Notes: a model not told the origin generated them from the letters alone. Numbered from the stretch's first letter, positions 28,437 through 37,064 are shown. The stretch is 64,000 bases of DNA from Marinobacter xestospongiae (GCF_023156385.1 NZ_JAKZAK010000013.1:62001-126000), one strand, 5' to 3'. Numbers and translations are program-made.

Positions 28437-30410
28437 ATGGTTGCGGATAGCCTGAAGCGCGCAGTGGCCCTGAATCGGGCCGGTTGGATCGGAATGGCAC
28501 TGGTATCGGGACCGGTGCTGGCCGCTGACCCGGTGGCTCTGAATGAGCTGGTGGTGACTGCCGCCGGCTACGAGCAGGAGGCGACCAAGGCGCCGGCCTC
28601 TATCAGCGTCATCGACCGGGAAACCCTCGACAAGGGCGCCTATCAGGACGTCACCGACGTGCTCCGGGACGTGCCCGGTGTGGTGGTTCTGGGGGGCGGT
28701 TCCGGCGACGGTGGCAGCGACATCACCATGCGTGGACTGCCGGCCAGCTACACCCTGATTCTGGTGGATGGCCGCCGGCTGTCCAGTCGCGAGAGCCGGC
28801 CCAATGGCAGCGCCGGCTTCGAGCAGGACTGGCTGCCGCCGGTGGAAGCCATTGAGCGGGTGGAAGTGGTGCGTGGCCCCATGTCGACCCTGTACGGCTC
28901 CGATGCCATTGGCGGCGTGATCAACATCATCACCCGCAAGGTGCCGGATGCCTGGGCCGGCAGTGTCCAGATGGAAACCATCATCCAGGAAGATCAGGCG
29001 TCCGGTAACGTCCAGCAGGCCAACTTCAGCATTGGCGGGCCTCTGGTGGACGACCTGCTGGGGCTGCAGATCTACGGCCGTCAGCACAGTCGGGAGGAGG
29101 ATGAGATCATCGGTGGCTTCGAGGAGAAGGAACTGCAGAGCATCACCACCCGCCTGGCACTGACCCCGAACCCGGATCACGATGTGATCCTGGAAGCCGG
29201 CGTGACTGACCAGCGGCGGCGATCTTTTGTCGGCGTGTCCGGCCAGGCCGACGGTTGCCGCGGTGGCTGTACCGACTCCGACAACAAGCACCAGCGCCAG
29301 CACTACGCCCTGTCCCACACCGGGCGCTGGCAGCTGGGCACCTCCGACACCTTAGTGCAGCGGGAGACCACGGAGAACCGCAGCCGCGAAATGGAAATCA
29401 CCAACACCGTCGCCAAGAGCAGCCTGGTGACCGTGCTGGGGGATCACATCGTTACCGTGGGCGCCAGCTACGAGGAAGAGTCGCTGGACGACCGCACCTC
29501 CAACCGCATTTCCGACCGCACCCGGGTGGATGGCTCCAAGTGGGCGCTGTTCGCCGAGGACGAGTGGATGCTCAGTGACAGCCTGTCGCTGACGGGGGGC
29601 GCCCGGCTCGATGATGACGAGAACTACGGCAGCCACGTCAGCCCCCGTCTTTACGCGGTGTGGCAGCTGTCGCCATCGGTCACCGTCAAGGGTGGGGTCT
29701 CCACCGGTTTCCGTTCCCCCAACCTGCGGGAGATTACCCCGGACTGGGGGCAGATCAGCCGTGGTGGCAACATCTATGGCAACCCGGATCTGGAGCCGGA
29801 AACCTCCCTCAACAAGGAGGTCGGCCTGCATTACCGTGGCGCCACTGGTGTGGCCGCCGGCCTGACCCTGTTCCACACTGATTTCGAGGACAAGATCACC
29901 CGGGTGGCGTGCCCTATCAGCATCTGCACCGACGGTCCCAACCAGTTCGGCTCCGACCCCACCTACCGGGTCAACGTTGATGAAGCCATCACCCGCGGTG
30001 TGGAGATGAATCTGTCGACGCCGCTGGGGCAGTCCCTGGCGCTCTCCACCAGCTACACCTATACCGATTCCGAGCAGAAGTCCGGAGCCTACGATGGTCA
30101 GCCGCTGGTGCAGGTGCCAGAGCACCTGGTGAGCCTCGGGCTGGACTGGCAGGCCAGCGACCGTCTGGCGCCGTGGTTGAAGGTGCGCTACCGCGGTGAA
30201 GAAAGCCAGCCGGTGACCGGACCTTCCAGCCGTTCCGTCGTGGCGCCGTCCAACACCCTGGTGGATGCCGGTATGGTCTACGACCTGACCGAGCGCACCC
30301 AACTCAAGGCCGGCGTCTACAACCTGATGGACAAGGAAATCCGCGACGACGAATACGGCTATCACGCCGATGGCCGCCGCTACTGGCTGGCCCTGAACGT
30401 CGGCTTCTAA
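28437..30410 (+). CDS. cirA: TonB-dependent receptor, CirA type
   Basis: Outer-membrane gated channel likely taking up catecholate iron-siderophores or their breakdown products. The start at 28437 has AGGAG six bases before it; the reading frame extends 236 codons upstream, but that part is antisense to lysR. The 657 residues have a signal peptide (to about residue 30), a TonB-box-like NELVVTA just after it, a plug with KAPASISVID and VEVVRGPMSTLYGSDAIGGVINIIT, and a 22-strand barrel ending in F. Plug and C-terminal sequence (DEYGYHADGRRYWLALNVGF) match E. coli CirA closely from memory. The Fur-like site supports iron control. Confidence 0.88.
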   Translation: MVADSLKRAVALNRAGWIGMALVSGPVLAADPVALNELVVTAAGYEQEATKAPASISVIDRETLDKGAYQDVTDVLRDVPGVVVLGGGSGDGGSDITMRGLPASYTLILVDGRRLSSRESRPNGSAGFEQDWLPPVEAIERVEVVRGPMSTLYGSDAIGGVINIITRKVPDAWAGSVQMETIIQEDQASGNVQQANFSIGGPLVDDLLGLQIYGRQHSREEDEIIGGFEEKELQSITTRLALTPNPDHDVILEAGVTDQRRRSFVGVSGQADGCRGGCTDSDNKHQRQHYALSHTGRWQLGTSDTLVQRETTENRSREMEITNTVAKSSLVTVLGDHIVTVGASYEEESLDDRTSNRISDRTRVDGSKWALFAEDEWMLSDSLSLTGGARLDDDENYGSHVSPRLYAVWQLSPSVTVKGGVSTGFRSPNLREITPDWGQISRGGNIYGNPDLEPETSLNKEVGLHYRGATGVAAGLTLFHTDFEDKITRVACPISICTDGPNQFGSDPTYRVNVDEAITRGVEMNLSTPLGQSLALSTSYTYTDSEQKSGAYDGQPLVQVPEHLVSLGLDWQASDRLAPWLKVRYRGEESQPVTGPSSRSVVAPSNTLVDAGMVYDLTERTQLKAGVYNLMDKEIRDDEYGYHADGRRYWLALNVGF

Positions 30411-30754
30411 AGGCGCGCTTCCGGGCCTGGCAATTGGCAGAGCCGGGTCCAGAAGCTCATGTCGGCGGAACCCTCATCAATCAGCGCCAGATACCGTTGG
30501 GTCTCCGGTTCACTAAGCCATTGCTGGCAGATGGCTTCCGCCAGTGCCTGAGTGCGGGCCAGCGTGACGTCGGCGTAGAGGCCGTCTGCACCCCGCAGCA
30601 ACCAGTGGCCCAGCAAGCCGTCGCGATGCAGGAAGAACCCTTGCTCCGCGGCCTGGGCCCGCGCCAGCAGCTGCGCTTCGGTGATGCCGGGACGCAGCCT
30701 GAACAGCGCAAACTCCATGCCCTGAAACGTTTCAAAACCGGATTTGATCAACAC
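30407..30754 (-). CDS. Small protein, possible dimeric alpha/beta barrel (ABM-like)
   Basis: A 115-residue cytoplasmic protein. The GTG start is supported by AGGAG six bases upstream. The pattern of strands and the motif FALFRLRPGITEAQLLARAQAAEQGF suggest the dimeric ferredoxin-like fold of ABM-type proteins, with the usual E-x-Q/W positions only partly visible. Function is unknown. It lies 60 bp downstream of the YafY-type regulator in the same direction and overlaps the TonB receptor end by four bases. The regulator is its likely controller. Confidence 0.65.
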   Translation of the reverse strand: MLIKSGFETFQGMEFALFRLRPGITEAQLLARAQAAEQGFFLHRDGLLGHWLLRGADGLYADVTLARTQALAEAICQQWLSEPETQRYLALIDEGSADMSFWTRLCQLPGPEARL

Positions 30755-30791
30755 GATGGACTCCTTCTGTGAGTGAAGTGTCCAGTCTGAT

Positions 30792-30818
30792 GGAGGCCTC
30801 CTGACACCCCTGTGTCAG
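30792..30818. promoter_or_regulatory. Paired palindromes between yafY-type gene and small gene
   Basis: GGAGGCCTCC (30792-30801) abuts CTGACAC-CCCT-GTGTCAG (30801-30818). The second dyad lies 47-64 bp before the small gene's start, a suitable operator position for the adjacent WYL regulator. It could also be an RNA hairpin at the end of the regulator gene. Confidence 0.4.
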
Positions 30819-31483
30819 AGCCGCTTCAGATAATCGTCAAGGCTGACGTGCTCCGGGCTCGCCAGGGTTGCCGGTGTCAGCTGCAGAATCCGGTCCACCC
30901 GAAAGTCCCGGTAGTCCTGCCGCAGTCCGCACCAGCTGCCCAGGGTCCACTTGTTTCCCCAGTAGAACAGCCCCAGAGGCCGGATCGGACGTTGGCTGAT
31001 GTCGCCATTCAGTGCCTGGTAATGCATCGCCAGTGCGGTGCCCTGGCTGATGGCCTGATGCAGCGTCTCCCAGTAGGGTGGTGGGGTGGCCTTGGGGGTT
31101 GCCGGTGCCTGTACGGTGCGGGGCGCCCGGGCATGCTCGCTGGCGAGGGTGGCGGGCAGGGCGGCTTCGATCTTGCTCTGCAGTGATCGGGCGCTGGCGG
31201 CCAACTGGCCGCTGGTGCGTGAGGTGGCCAGGTTAACGGCCAGCACCAGCGCATCCAGCTCGCCGCCGGTCAGTTGCAGCGGGGGTAGCTCAAACCCTGG
31301 CGTCAGCCGGTAGCCCACTCCGGCTTCGCCGTACACCGGTACTCCGGACACCGACAGGTCGTCGATGTAGCGGTACACCGTGCGTTCGGACACCGCCAGC
31401 CGCTGGGCCAGGGCCCGGGCGGTAATGGGCTGATGGGCCCGTAACAGGTTGGTGAGCTGGAACAGTCGATCGGATTTGCGCAT
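30815..31483 (-). CDS. YafY family regulator (HTH-11 plus WYL domain)
   Basis: A 222-residue transcription factor. AGGAAGG precedes the ATG by five bases. The N-terminal HTH_11 (about residues 5-58, LTNLLRAHQPITARALAQRLAVSERTVYRYIDDL) is followed by a WYL-type ligand-sensing domain (about 125-205, LFYWGNKWTLGSWCGLRQDYRDFRVDRI), in which the WYL triplet is replaced by WTL. Proteins of this kind usually control a neighbouring gene, here probably the small ABM-like gene downstream. Confidence 0.88.
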   Translation of the reverse strand: MRKSDRLFQLTNLLRAHQPITARALAQRLAVSERTVYRYIDDLSVSGVPVYGEAGVGYRLTPGFELPPLQLTGGELDALVLAVNLATSRTSGQLAASARSLQSKIEAALPATLASEHARAPRTVQAPATPKATPPPYWETLHQAISQGTALAMHYQALNGDISQRPIRPLGLFYWGNKWTLGSWCGLRQDYRDFRVDRILQLTPATLASPEHVSLDDYLKRL

Positions 31484-31508
31484 GGCACCTTCCTGGTGTT
31501 GAGCGGTT

Positions 31509-31535
31509 GGGGCGTCCCTGCCCCAGGTACTGGGG
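31509..31535. terminator. Hairpins at the end of the liv-type operon
   Basis: CCCCAG-GTA-CTGGGG (31521-31535) abuts the livM stop codon and overlaps an alternative GGGGC / GCCCC stem (31509-31524). There is no T-run on the minus strand. Could be a weak or Rho-dependent end of the ABC operon before the yafY-type gene. Confidence 0.35.
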
Positions 31536-32462
31536 TCAGCCGAAGTTGCGTTTTACCAGCTTTTGCAGCTCACCGACCAGGCCGCCGCGAAATGCCAGCA
31601 CGCAGATAACGAAGATGGCTCCCATAATGATGTGAATGTAGTTGCCCAGCTCGCCGCCGGACAGGTAGTTCTGCATGGTGACGATGGCGCCGGCGCCCAG
31701 CAGCGGGCCGAACACCGTACCGACACCGCCCACCAGGGTCATCAGCACCACCTCGCCGGACATGTGCCAGTGCACATCGGTGAGAGAGGCAAGCTGGAAC
31801 ACCAGGCTCTTGGTAGCGCCGGCCAGCCCCGCCAGGGCCGCGGAGATCATGAACGCCACCCACTTGTAGTCGTTGACGTTATAACCCAGAGACACCGCCC
31901 GGGGCTCGTTCTCGCGGATGGCCTTGAGCACCTGACCGAACGGCGAGTGGATGGTGCGGTTGATCAGCCAGAAGCCGAACAGGAACACCGCCAGTACAAA
32001 ATAGTACATGGTGAGGTTGTCGGACAGGTCGATCAGGCCGAACAGTTCACCGCGGGGGATGCCCTGCATGCCGTCTTCACCGCCGGTGAATGGCGCCTGC
32101 AGGTAAACGAAGAAGATCAGTTGCGCCAGCGCCAGGGTTACCATGGCGAAGTAGATGCCTTCGCGTTTCACCGCCAGCTTGCCGTAAAGCGCGCCCAGCA
32201 GGCCAGCGGCGGCGGTACCCAGCAGAATGGCCAGCTCCGGGGTCAGGTTGGCGTTCATCATCAGCCAGCCGGTGATGTAACCGCCAGTGCCCAGGAAGGC
32301 GGCGTGACCAAAGGACAGCAGACCAACGTAACCCAGCAGCAGGTTAAAGGCGCAGGCAAACAGCGCGAAGCACAGGATCTTCGCCAGAAACACCGGATAG
32401 AGCACAAAAGGTGCCACCAGGGCGACCAGCAACAGGGCGATGTGGAGTTTCGACAGTTTCAT
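31536..32462 (-). CDS. livM: Branched-chain amino acid type ABC permease LivM
   Basis: Second membrane subunit of a HAAT-family ABC importer. The 308 residues have nine or so predicted helices and the family signature GYVGLLSFGHAAFLGTGGYITG (residues about 45-66), with the ATPase-contact loop near RENEPRAVSLGYNV. GAAGGT precedes the ATG. It is the last gene of the five-gene operon and lies 44 bp after livH. Confidence 0.92.
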   Translation of the reverse strand: MKLSKLHIALLLVALVAPFVLYPVFLAKILCFALFACAFNLLLGYVGLLSFGHAAFLGTGGYITGWLMMNANLTPELAILLGTAAAGLLGALYGKLAVKREGIYFAMVTLALAQLIFFVYLQAPFTGGEDGMQGIPRGELFGLIDLSDNLTMYYFVLAVFLFGFWLINRTIHSPFGQVLKAIRENEPRAVSLGYNVNDYKWVAFMISAALAGLAGATKSLVFQLASLTDVHWHMSGEVVLMTLVGGVGTVFGPLLGAGAIVTMQNYLSGGELGNYIHIIMGAIFVICVLAFRGGLVGELQKLVKRNFG

Positions 32463-32506
32463 CGTGAGTTACCTTCTCTCTTATTGTTGTGGCTGATGCC
32501 GCCGGC

Positions 32507-33394
32507 TCAGGCTTCCTTGCCGAACAGGCCAGAGGGTTTCAGCAGCAGCACGATGACCATCACCAGGAAGATGACGGTGGTAGACGCTTCCGGGTACAGG
32601 TATTTGGTCAGCCCTTCAATCACCCCCATCGCGAGACCGGTGAGGATGGCGCCGCCGATCGAGCCCATGCCGCCGATCACCACAATGGCGAACACCACGA
32701 TCAGCAGGTTGGAGCCCATTTCCGGGGACACTGAATACACCGGTGCGGCCATAACACCGGCAAAGCCGGCCAGGGCAACCCCGAAACCGAAGGTCAGGGT
32801 GACGATCAGTGGCACGTTGATGCCAAACGCCTGCATCAGCTGGGGGTTTTCGGTACCGGCCCGCAGGTAGGCGCCCAGTTTGGTTTTCTCGACCAGCCAC
32901 CAGGTCAGCCCGCACACCACCAGCGAGGCAACGATGATCCAGGCGCGGTAGTTCGGCAGGTACATGAAGGGAAGTCGGGTGCCGCCCTTGAGTTCCTCCG
33001 GAATGGCGTAGGCCAGCCCTGAGGAGCCATAGACGTGGGTGAAGATGCCCTGCAGCATCAGCGCCACGCCGAAGGTCAGCAGCAGGCTGTAGAGGTGATC
33101 TTCATGGGCAATCGGCCGCACCAGGAAGCGCTCCATCAGGATGCCGATAAAGCCCACCACCAGCGGCACTACCACCAGTGCCACCCAGTAGTTCATGCCA
33201 AAGTAGCTCAGCGCCATCCAGGCGAAGAAGGCCCCCAGCATGTACATCGCGCCCTGGGCGAAGTTGATGATCTTCAGCAGCCCGAAGATGATCGCCAGCC
33301 CAAGGCTGAGCAGCGCGTAGAAGGAGCCGTTGATCAGCCCCACCAGCAGCTGCCCGAACAGTCCGAACAGGTTGATTCCAAGAAACGTCATCAT
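32507..33394 (-). CDS. livH: Branched-chain amino acid type ABC permease LivH
   Basis: First membrane subunit of the HAAT importer, 295 residues with eight or so helices. The N-terminal signature GLINGSFYALLSLGLAIIFGLLKIINFAQGAMYMLGAF is typical of LivH, and the EAA-like loop is around ENPQLMQAFGINV. The start has AAAGGC upstream and two adjacent ATG codons; the first is used. It follows the binding-protein gene by 72 bp. Confidence 0.92.
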   Translation of the reverse strand: MMTFLGINLFGLFGQLLVGLINGSFYALLSLGLAIIFGLLKIINFAQGAMYMLGAFFAWMALSYFGMNYWVALVVVPLVVGFIGILMERFLVRPIAHEDHLYSLLLTFGVALMLQGIFTHVYGSSGLAYAIPEELKGGTRLPFMYLPNYRAWIIVASLVVCGLTWWLVEKTKLGAYLRAGTENPQLMQAFGINVPLIVTLTFGFGVALAGFAGVMAAPVYSVSPEMGSNLLIVVFAIVVIGGMGSIGGAILTGLAMGVIEGLTKYLYPEASTTVIFLVMVIVLLLKPSGLFGKEA

Positions 33395-33466
33395 AGCCTT
33401 TGCTTGCTCTTGCCAGTCACTGTCGACGGCCCGCCGGCACCGGGGTGCGGCGGGCCGATGGGGCGC

Positions 33467-34669
33467 TTAGTCGGCGAAGTTGCATTCCGGCAGCATCGGC
33501 GCAAAGGCCTGGTCACCCGGAATCACGCTCAGCACATTGAGGATGTCGTCGTTGTCGCGGCGCTGGTCGGCGGGCTTGATCTCGGCGTAGTACATGTCGT
33601 GGACCATGCGGCCGTCGGCGCGCAGGTAGGCGTTGCGGGCGAAGAAGTCGTCAGGCTTGAGCTCCCGCATCTTGGCCATCACCGCGTCGGAGTCGTCGGT
33701 GCCGGCGGCTTCCACCGCGCGGAAGTAATGCATCGCCATGGAGTAGGCGCCGGCGTGGCCCATGGCCGGGATGCTGCCATGACGTTCCTTGAAGCGGTTG
33801 CTCCAGGCCCGGGTTTCATCGTCGTAGTCCCAGTAGAACCCGGTGGTCAGGCGCATACCGGCGGCGGTGTCCGGGTCCATGGCCTGGGCGGCGGGAGTGA
33901 ACACCAGCAGGCCGGCCACATCGACCATCTCGGTCAGCCCGAACTCGGTGGCGGCCTTGAGTGAGTTGACGGTGTCGGCACCGGCGTTGGCCAGGGCCAC
34001 CACGTCAGCACCGGAGGCCTGGGCCTGCAGCACGTAGGAAGAGAAGTCGGTAGTGGCCAGCGGCGCGCGCACCACACCCACCACTTCACCGCCGTTGTTC
34101 TCAATCACCTCGGTGGCAACGGATTCCAGGGCATGGCCGAAGGCGTAGTCGGCGGTGATGAAGAACCATTTCTTCTTGCCGGAATCCACCATCGGTTTAA
34201 CGGTACCGTTGGCCAGCGCTGCCACGTTGTAGGTCCAGTGAACGTTGTAGGGCGAGCAGGAGGCGGTGGTGAAGGCGTTGGATGCGGCGGTAGAGATCAT
34301 CGCGATCTTCTTGGCATCGGTCAGTACCTTGGTGGCGGCGCCGGTCACCGCTGAGGAGACCAGGCCACCGACGGCGTCGACCTGCTCATCCTCGACCCAT
34401 TTGCGGACAATGGCGGAGCCGACGTCGGCCTTGAGCTGGTCATCGGCACTGACGATCTCGATCGGGGCGCCGAGCACTTCGCCGCCAAAGTCTTCCGCGG
34501 CCATTTCCAGGGCCGTCACACAGCCAGGGCCACAAAGGTCAGAGTAGACACCGCCCATGTCGGCGAGCACGCCGATCTTGATCTTGTCATCCGATACGTT
34601 GGCGACAGCGGCGGTGGAGGTGGCAGCGGCGACAGCCACAGCGGCCAGGGTCTTGGTGAACCGGTTCAT
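33467..34669 (-). CDS. HAAT family periplasmic substrate-binding protein
   Basis: The ligand-binding subunit of the ABC importer (type I periplasmic fold, 400 residues). The start at 34669 is preferred, with GGAGAAAC upstream; the preceding seven codons are unsupported. A signal peptide ends near residue 23 (AAVA-N). The LivJ-like opening KIGVLADMGGVYSDL is present, but the protein has a CGPGC pair early in the mature chain, a further CSP and a C-terminal Cys, unlike the single disulfide of LivJ/LivK. The ligand may therefore not be leucine itself. LiuR-type control of the operon points to branched-chain amino or keto acids. Confidence 0.87.
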   Translation of the reverse strand: MNRFTKTLAAVAVAAATSTAAVANVSDDKIKIGVLADMGGVYSDLCGPGCVTALEMAAEDFGGEVLGAPIEIVSADDQLKADVGSAIVRKWVEDEQVDAVGGLVSSAVTGAATKVLTDAKKIAMISTAASNAFTTASCSPYNVHWTYNVAALANGTVKPMVDSGKKKWFFITADYAFGHALESVATEVIENNGGEVVGVVRAPLATTDFSSYVLQAQASGADVVALANAGADTVNSLKAATEFGLTEMVDVAGLLVFTPAAQAMDPDTAAGMRLTTGFYWDYDDETRAWSNRFKERHGSIPAMGHAGAYSMAMHYFRAVEAAGTDDSDAVMAKMRELKPDDFFARNAYLRADGRMVHDMYYAEIKPADQRRDNDDILNVLSVIPGDQAFAPMLPECNFAD

Positions 34670-34731
34670 GTTGTTTCTCCAATTGAGCAAGTTGTTGTTG
34701 TTTCTCAGGTATGGTGGCCGGGAGTGCCGGC

Positions 34732-35442
34732 TCAGACACCCAGGTAGGTGTTCAGTAAGGATTCTTTTTCCGCGAGTTCGTGGGCCTGGACTTCCTCCAC
34801 CACATGGCCGTGTTCCATCACGTAGTGACGGTCGGCGATGGGGGCGGCAAAACGGAAGTTCTGCTCCACCAGCAGGATGGTCAGCCCCCGCTCTTTCAGG
34901 GCGATCAGCACGTCCCCCAGCTTCTGCACGATCACCGGCGCCAGACCTTCGGTGATTTCATCCAGCAGCAGAATGTTGGCGCCGGTCCGCAGGATGCGGG
35001 CCAGTGCCAGCATCTGCTGCTCGCCGCCGGACAGTCGGGTGCCCTGGCTGAAGCGACGCTCGTAGAGGTTGGGGAACATCTCGAACAGTTCCTCCACACT
35101 CATGCCGTCGGAACGGACGGTGGGGGGCAGCATCAGGTTTTCCAGCACATTGAGGCTGGAGAAAATGCCGCGCTCCTCGGGGCAGAAGCCCAGGCCCAGA
35201 TGGGCTATGCGGTGGGCGGGCATGTCGATGGTCTCAGTGCCATTGACGGTGATGGAGCCGGTCCGGCGTCCCACCATGTTCATGATGGCCCGCAGGGTTG
35301 TGCTGCGGCCGGCGCCGTTGCGTCCCAGCAGGGTGACCAGCTCGCCCTGGCTCAGGTGCAGGTCGATGCCGTGGAGGATGTGGGACTCGCCGTAGAAGGC
35401 ATGGACATCCGCCAGACGAAGTTTCTCTCGATGGGTGCTCAC
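34732..35442 (-). CDS. livF: Branched-chain amino acid type ABC ATPase LivF
   Basis: One of two ATPase subunits (236 residues). A GTG start follows AGGAGGAG and overlaps the livG stop by four bases. Walker A reads GRNGAGRST, where the usual lysine-preceding glycine is kept but the invariant Lys is Arg (GAGRST instead of GAGKST). The signature LSGGEQQ and the Walker B LLLDEITEGLAP are normal. Position before the binding protein in the operon is common for this family. Confidence 0.92.
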   Translation of the reverse strand: MSTHREKLRLADVHAFYGESHILHGIDLHLSQGELVTLLGRNGAGRSTTLRAIMNMVGRRTGSITVNGTETIDMPAHRIAHLGLGFCPEERGIFSSLNVLENLMLPPTVRSDGMSVEELFEMFPNLYERRFSQGTRLSGGEQQMLALARILRTGANILLLDEITEGLAPVIVQKLGDVLIALKERGLTILLVEQNFRFAAPIADRHYVMEHGHVVEEVQAHELAEKESLLNTYLGV

Positions 35443-36227
35443 GCCGTCTCCTCCTGCTGCGCATTGGCCTCGGCCGCGGCGGCGGTGCCCATGTAGGCTT
35501 CCTGCACCCGCGGGTCGGTGGACACAGTGGCGTAATCGCCTTCAGTGAGAATGGCGCCGCGCTGCAATACGGTGATACGGTCGGCCAGCTTGGACACCAC
35601 GTGTAGGTTGTGCTCCACCATCAGGATGGTGCGGCCGGCGGACACCTGCTTGATCAGGTCCGCGACCCGGCCAACGTCTTCGTGGCCCATGCCCTGGGTG
35701 GGCTCGTCCAGCAGCATCAGCTCCGGGTCCAGTGCCAGCGTGGTGGCAATCTCCAGTGCCCGCTTACGGCCGTAGGAGAGGTCCATGGTGCGGGCATCGG
35801 CAAAGCTCTCCAGCCCGACCGAGGTCAGCAGCTCCATCGCCCGGTCGTTGAGGCGGTCGAGGATGCGTTGCGGTCGCCAGAAGTGAAAACTGTTGCCCTC
35901 CTTGCGTTGCAGCGCCACGCGCACATTCTCCAGCACAGTGAGCTGGGGAAAGACCGCGGAGATCTGAAACGACCGTACCACCCCGGCCCTGGCGATGGCG
36001 GCCGGTTTCATCGGTGTGATGTCCTGGCCATTGAACAGGATGCGGCCGGAGGTGGGGCTGAGAAATTTTGTGAGCAGGTTGAAGACGGTGGTCTTGCCGG
36101 CGCCATTGGGGCCAATCAGCGCATGGATGTGCCCCCGGGTCACCTTCAGATTGACGTCATCGACGGCGGTAAATCCCTTGAACGCTTTCACAAGGTTCCG
36201 GGATTCGAGAACATAGTCTGCACTCAT
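35439..36227 (-). CDS. livG: Branched-chain amino acid type ABC ATPase LivG
   Basis: The other ATPase subunit (262 residues from the ATG at 36227; a TTG four codons upstream is less likely). Walker A is GPNGAGKTT, Walker B LMLLDEPTQGMGH, and the LivG-type C-terminal tail is present. The usual ABC signature LSGGQ is replaced by LSYGRKR, as is common in LivG. First gene of the operon; a palindrome matching a LiuR site lies 110 bp upstream. Confidence 0.93.
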   Translation of the reverse strand: MSADYVLESRNLVKAFKGFTAVDDVNLKVTRGHIHALIGPNGAGKTTVFNLLTKFLSPTSGRILFNGQDITPMKPAAIARAGVVRSFQISAVFPQLTVLENVRVALQRKEGNSFHFWRPQRILDRLNDRAMELLTSVGLESFADARTMDLSYGRKRALEIATTLALDPELMLLDEPTQGMGHEDVGRVADLIKQVSAGRTILMVEHNLHVVSKLADRITVLQRGAILTEGDYATVSTDPRVQEAYMGTAAAAEANAQQEETA

Positions 36228-36336
36228 TTGAGAATCCAAGTTCGTTTGTTGTTGTTGTATTGAGTTCCTGGCGACCTGTCGCGAGCCGGTGGTGCTGCAG
36301 TTTGCAGACTATCCGGCATGCCCTGGTCTACAGGTG

Positions 36337-36352
36337 CTTACGTTAACGTAAG
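36337..36352. promoter_or_regulatory. LiuR-type operator of the ABC operon
   Basis: CTTACGTTAACGTAAG is a perfect 16-bp palindrome. It shares TTACGTTWACGTAA with the site before the MerR gene and agrees with the LiuR motif as I remember it. Confidence 0.75.
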
Positions 36353-36500
36353 GTTTCCGCCAACGTAGCAACGGGAATCACGCTGACACAAGTACGACTT
36401 TGGTCGAAGTCTCTGTTGAAAAAAGCGACAAAAGCTTGTGTTGCCGTGGGTTGGGGCGTGTTGTATTGGATGAGCAAGTGAATAGGTCGCAGGAATATAC

Positions 36501-36516
36501 TTTACGTTTACGTAAA
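36501..36516. promoter_or_regulatory. LiuR-type operator of the merR (liuR) gene
   Basis: TTTACGTTTACGTAAA: arms TTTACG and CGTAAA with a 4-bp centre. It lies 41 bp before the regulator's ATG, consistent with autoregulation. The 330-bp gap between livG and this gene holds the two operators and the divergent promoters. Confidence 0.75.
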
Positions 36517-36557
36517 TGCCATCTAGCCTGATTGTTAACCATCCAGACAGAAGAGCC

Positions 36558-36977
36558 ATGAGCAAAACCTACTCCATCAGTGAACTGGCAAGCGAATTCG
36601 ACGTCACCGTGCGCAGCATCCGTTTCTACGAAGACCAGGGCCTGCTGCACCCCAGCCGGCGTGGTCAGACCCGGGTCTACTCCAGCAAGGACCGGGTGCG
36701 CCTGAAGTTGATTCTGAGGGGCAAGCGGCTGGGTTTCTCCCTGGCCGAGTCCAAGGAACTGTTTGATCTGTGGGACAACACCCATCGGGGCAGTGAGCAG
36801 CAGCTCAAGCTGATGTTGGATATCATCGAGAAGAAGCGCGAGGGGCTGCGTCAGCAGCTCAGCGACATTGCCATGGCCAACCTGGAGCTGGACAACGCTG
36901 AGGCCCGCTGCCGCAGTGCCCTGGAGGAGCTTGAAGCAAATCAGGGGGGCGTTGTCCGGGACAATTCTCCGGCCTGA
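36558..36977 (+). CDS. liuR: MerR family regulator, LiuR type
   Basis: A 139-residue MerR regulator without metal-binding cysteines in the usual positions. The start at 36558 gives MSKTYSISELASEFDVTVRSIRFYEDQGLL; the wing and HTH occupy residues 4-72, with RGQTRVYSSKDRVRLKLILRGKRLGFSLAE very close to LiuR of proteobacteria. A coiled-coil dimerisation helix follows (about 85-120). LiuR controls leucine/isovaleryl-CoA catabolism and related uptake genes. No liu catabolic genes are in the window, only the divergent ABC operon. Confidence 0.85.
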   Translation: MSKTYSISELASEFDVTVRSIRFYEDQGLLHPSRRGQTRVYSSKDRVRLKLILRGKRLGFSLAESKELFDLWDNTHRGSEQQLKLMLDIIEKKREGLRQQLSDIAMANLELDNAEARCRSALEELEANQGGVVRDNSPA

Positions 36978-36990
36978 CATGTTCGCCGCC

Positions 36991-37064
36991 TGTCGTCGGT
37001 CACACCCTGTCGTTGGCCTCACCCTGTAGTTGGTTGCACCCTGTAGTTGGTTGCACCCTGTAGT
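36991..37064. repeat. 17-bp tandem repeat, four copies
   Basis: Units of consensus TGTAGTTGGTTGCACCC at 36991, 37008, 37025 and 37042, followed by a partial fifth. The last two are identical; the first two differ at several positions. It lies between the convergent liuR and lipoprotein genes and encodes nothing. Confidence 0.88.
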
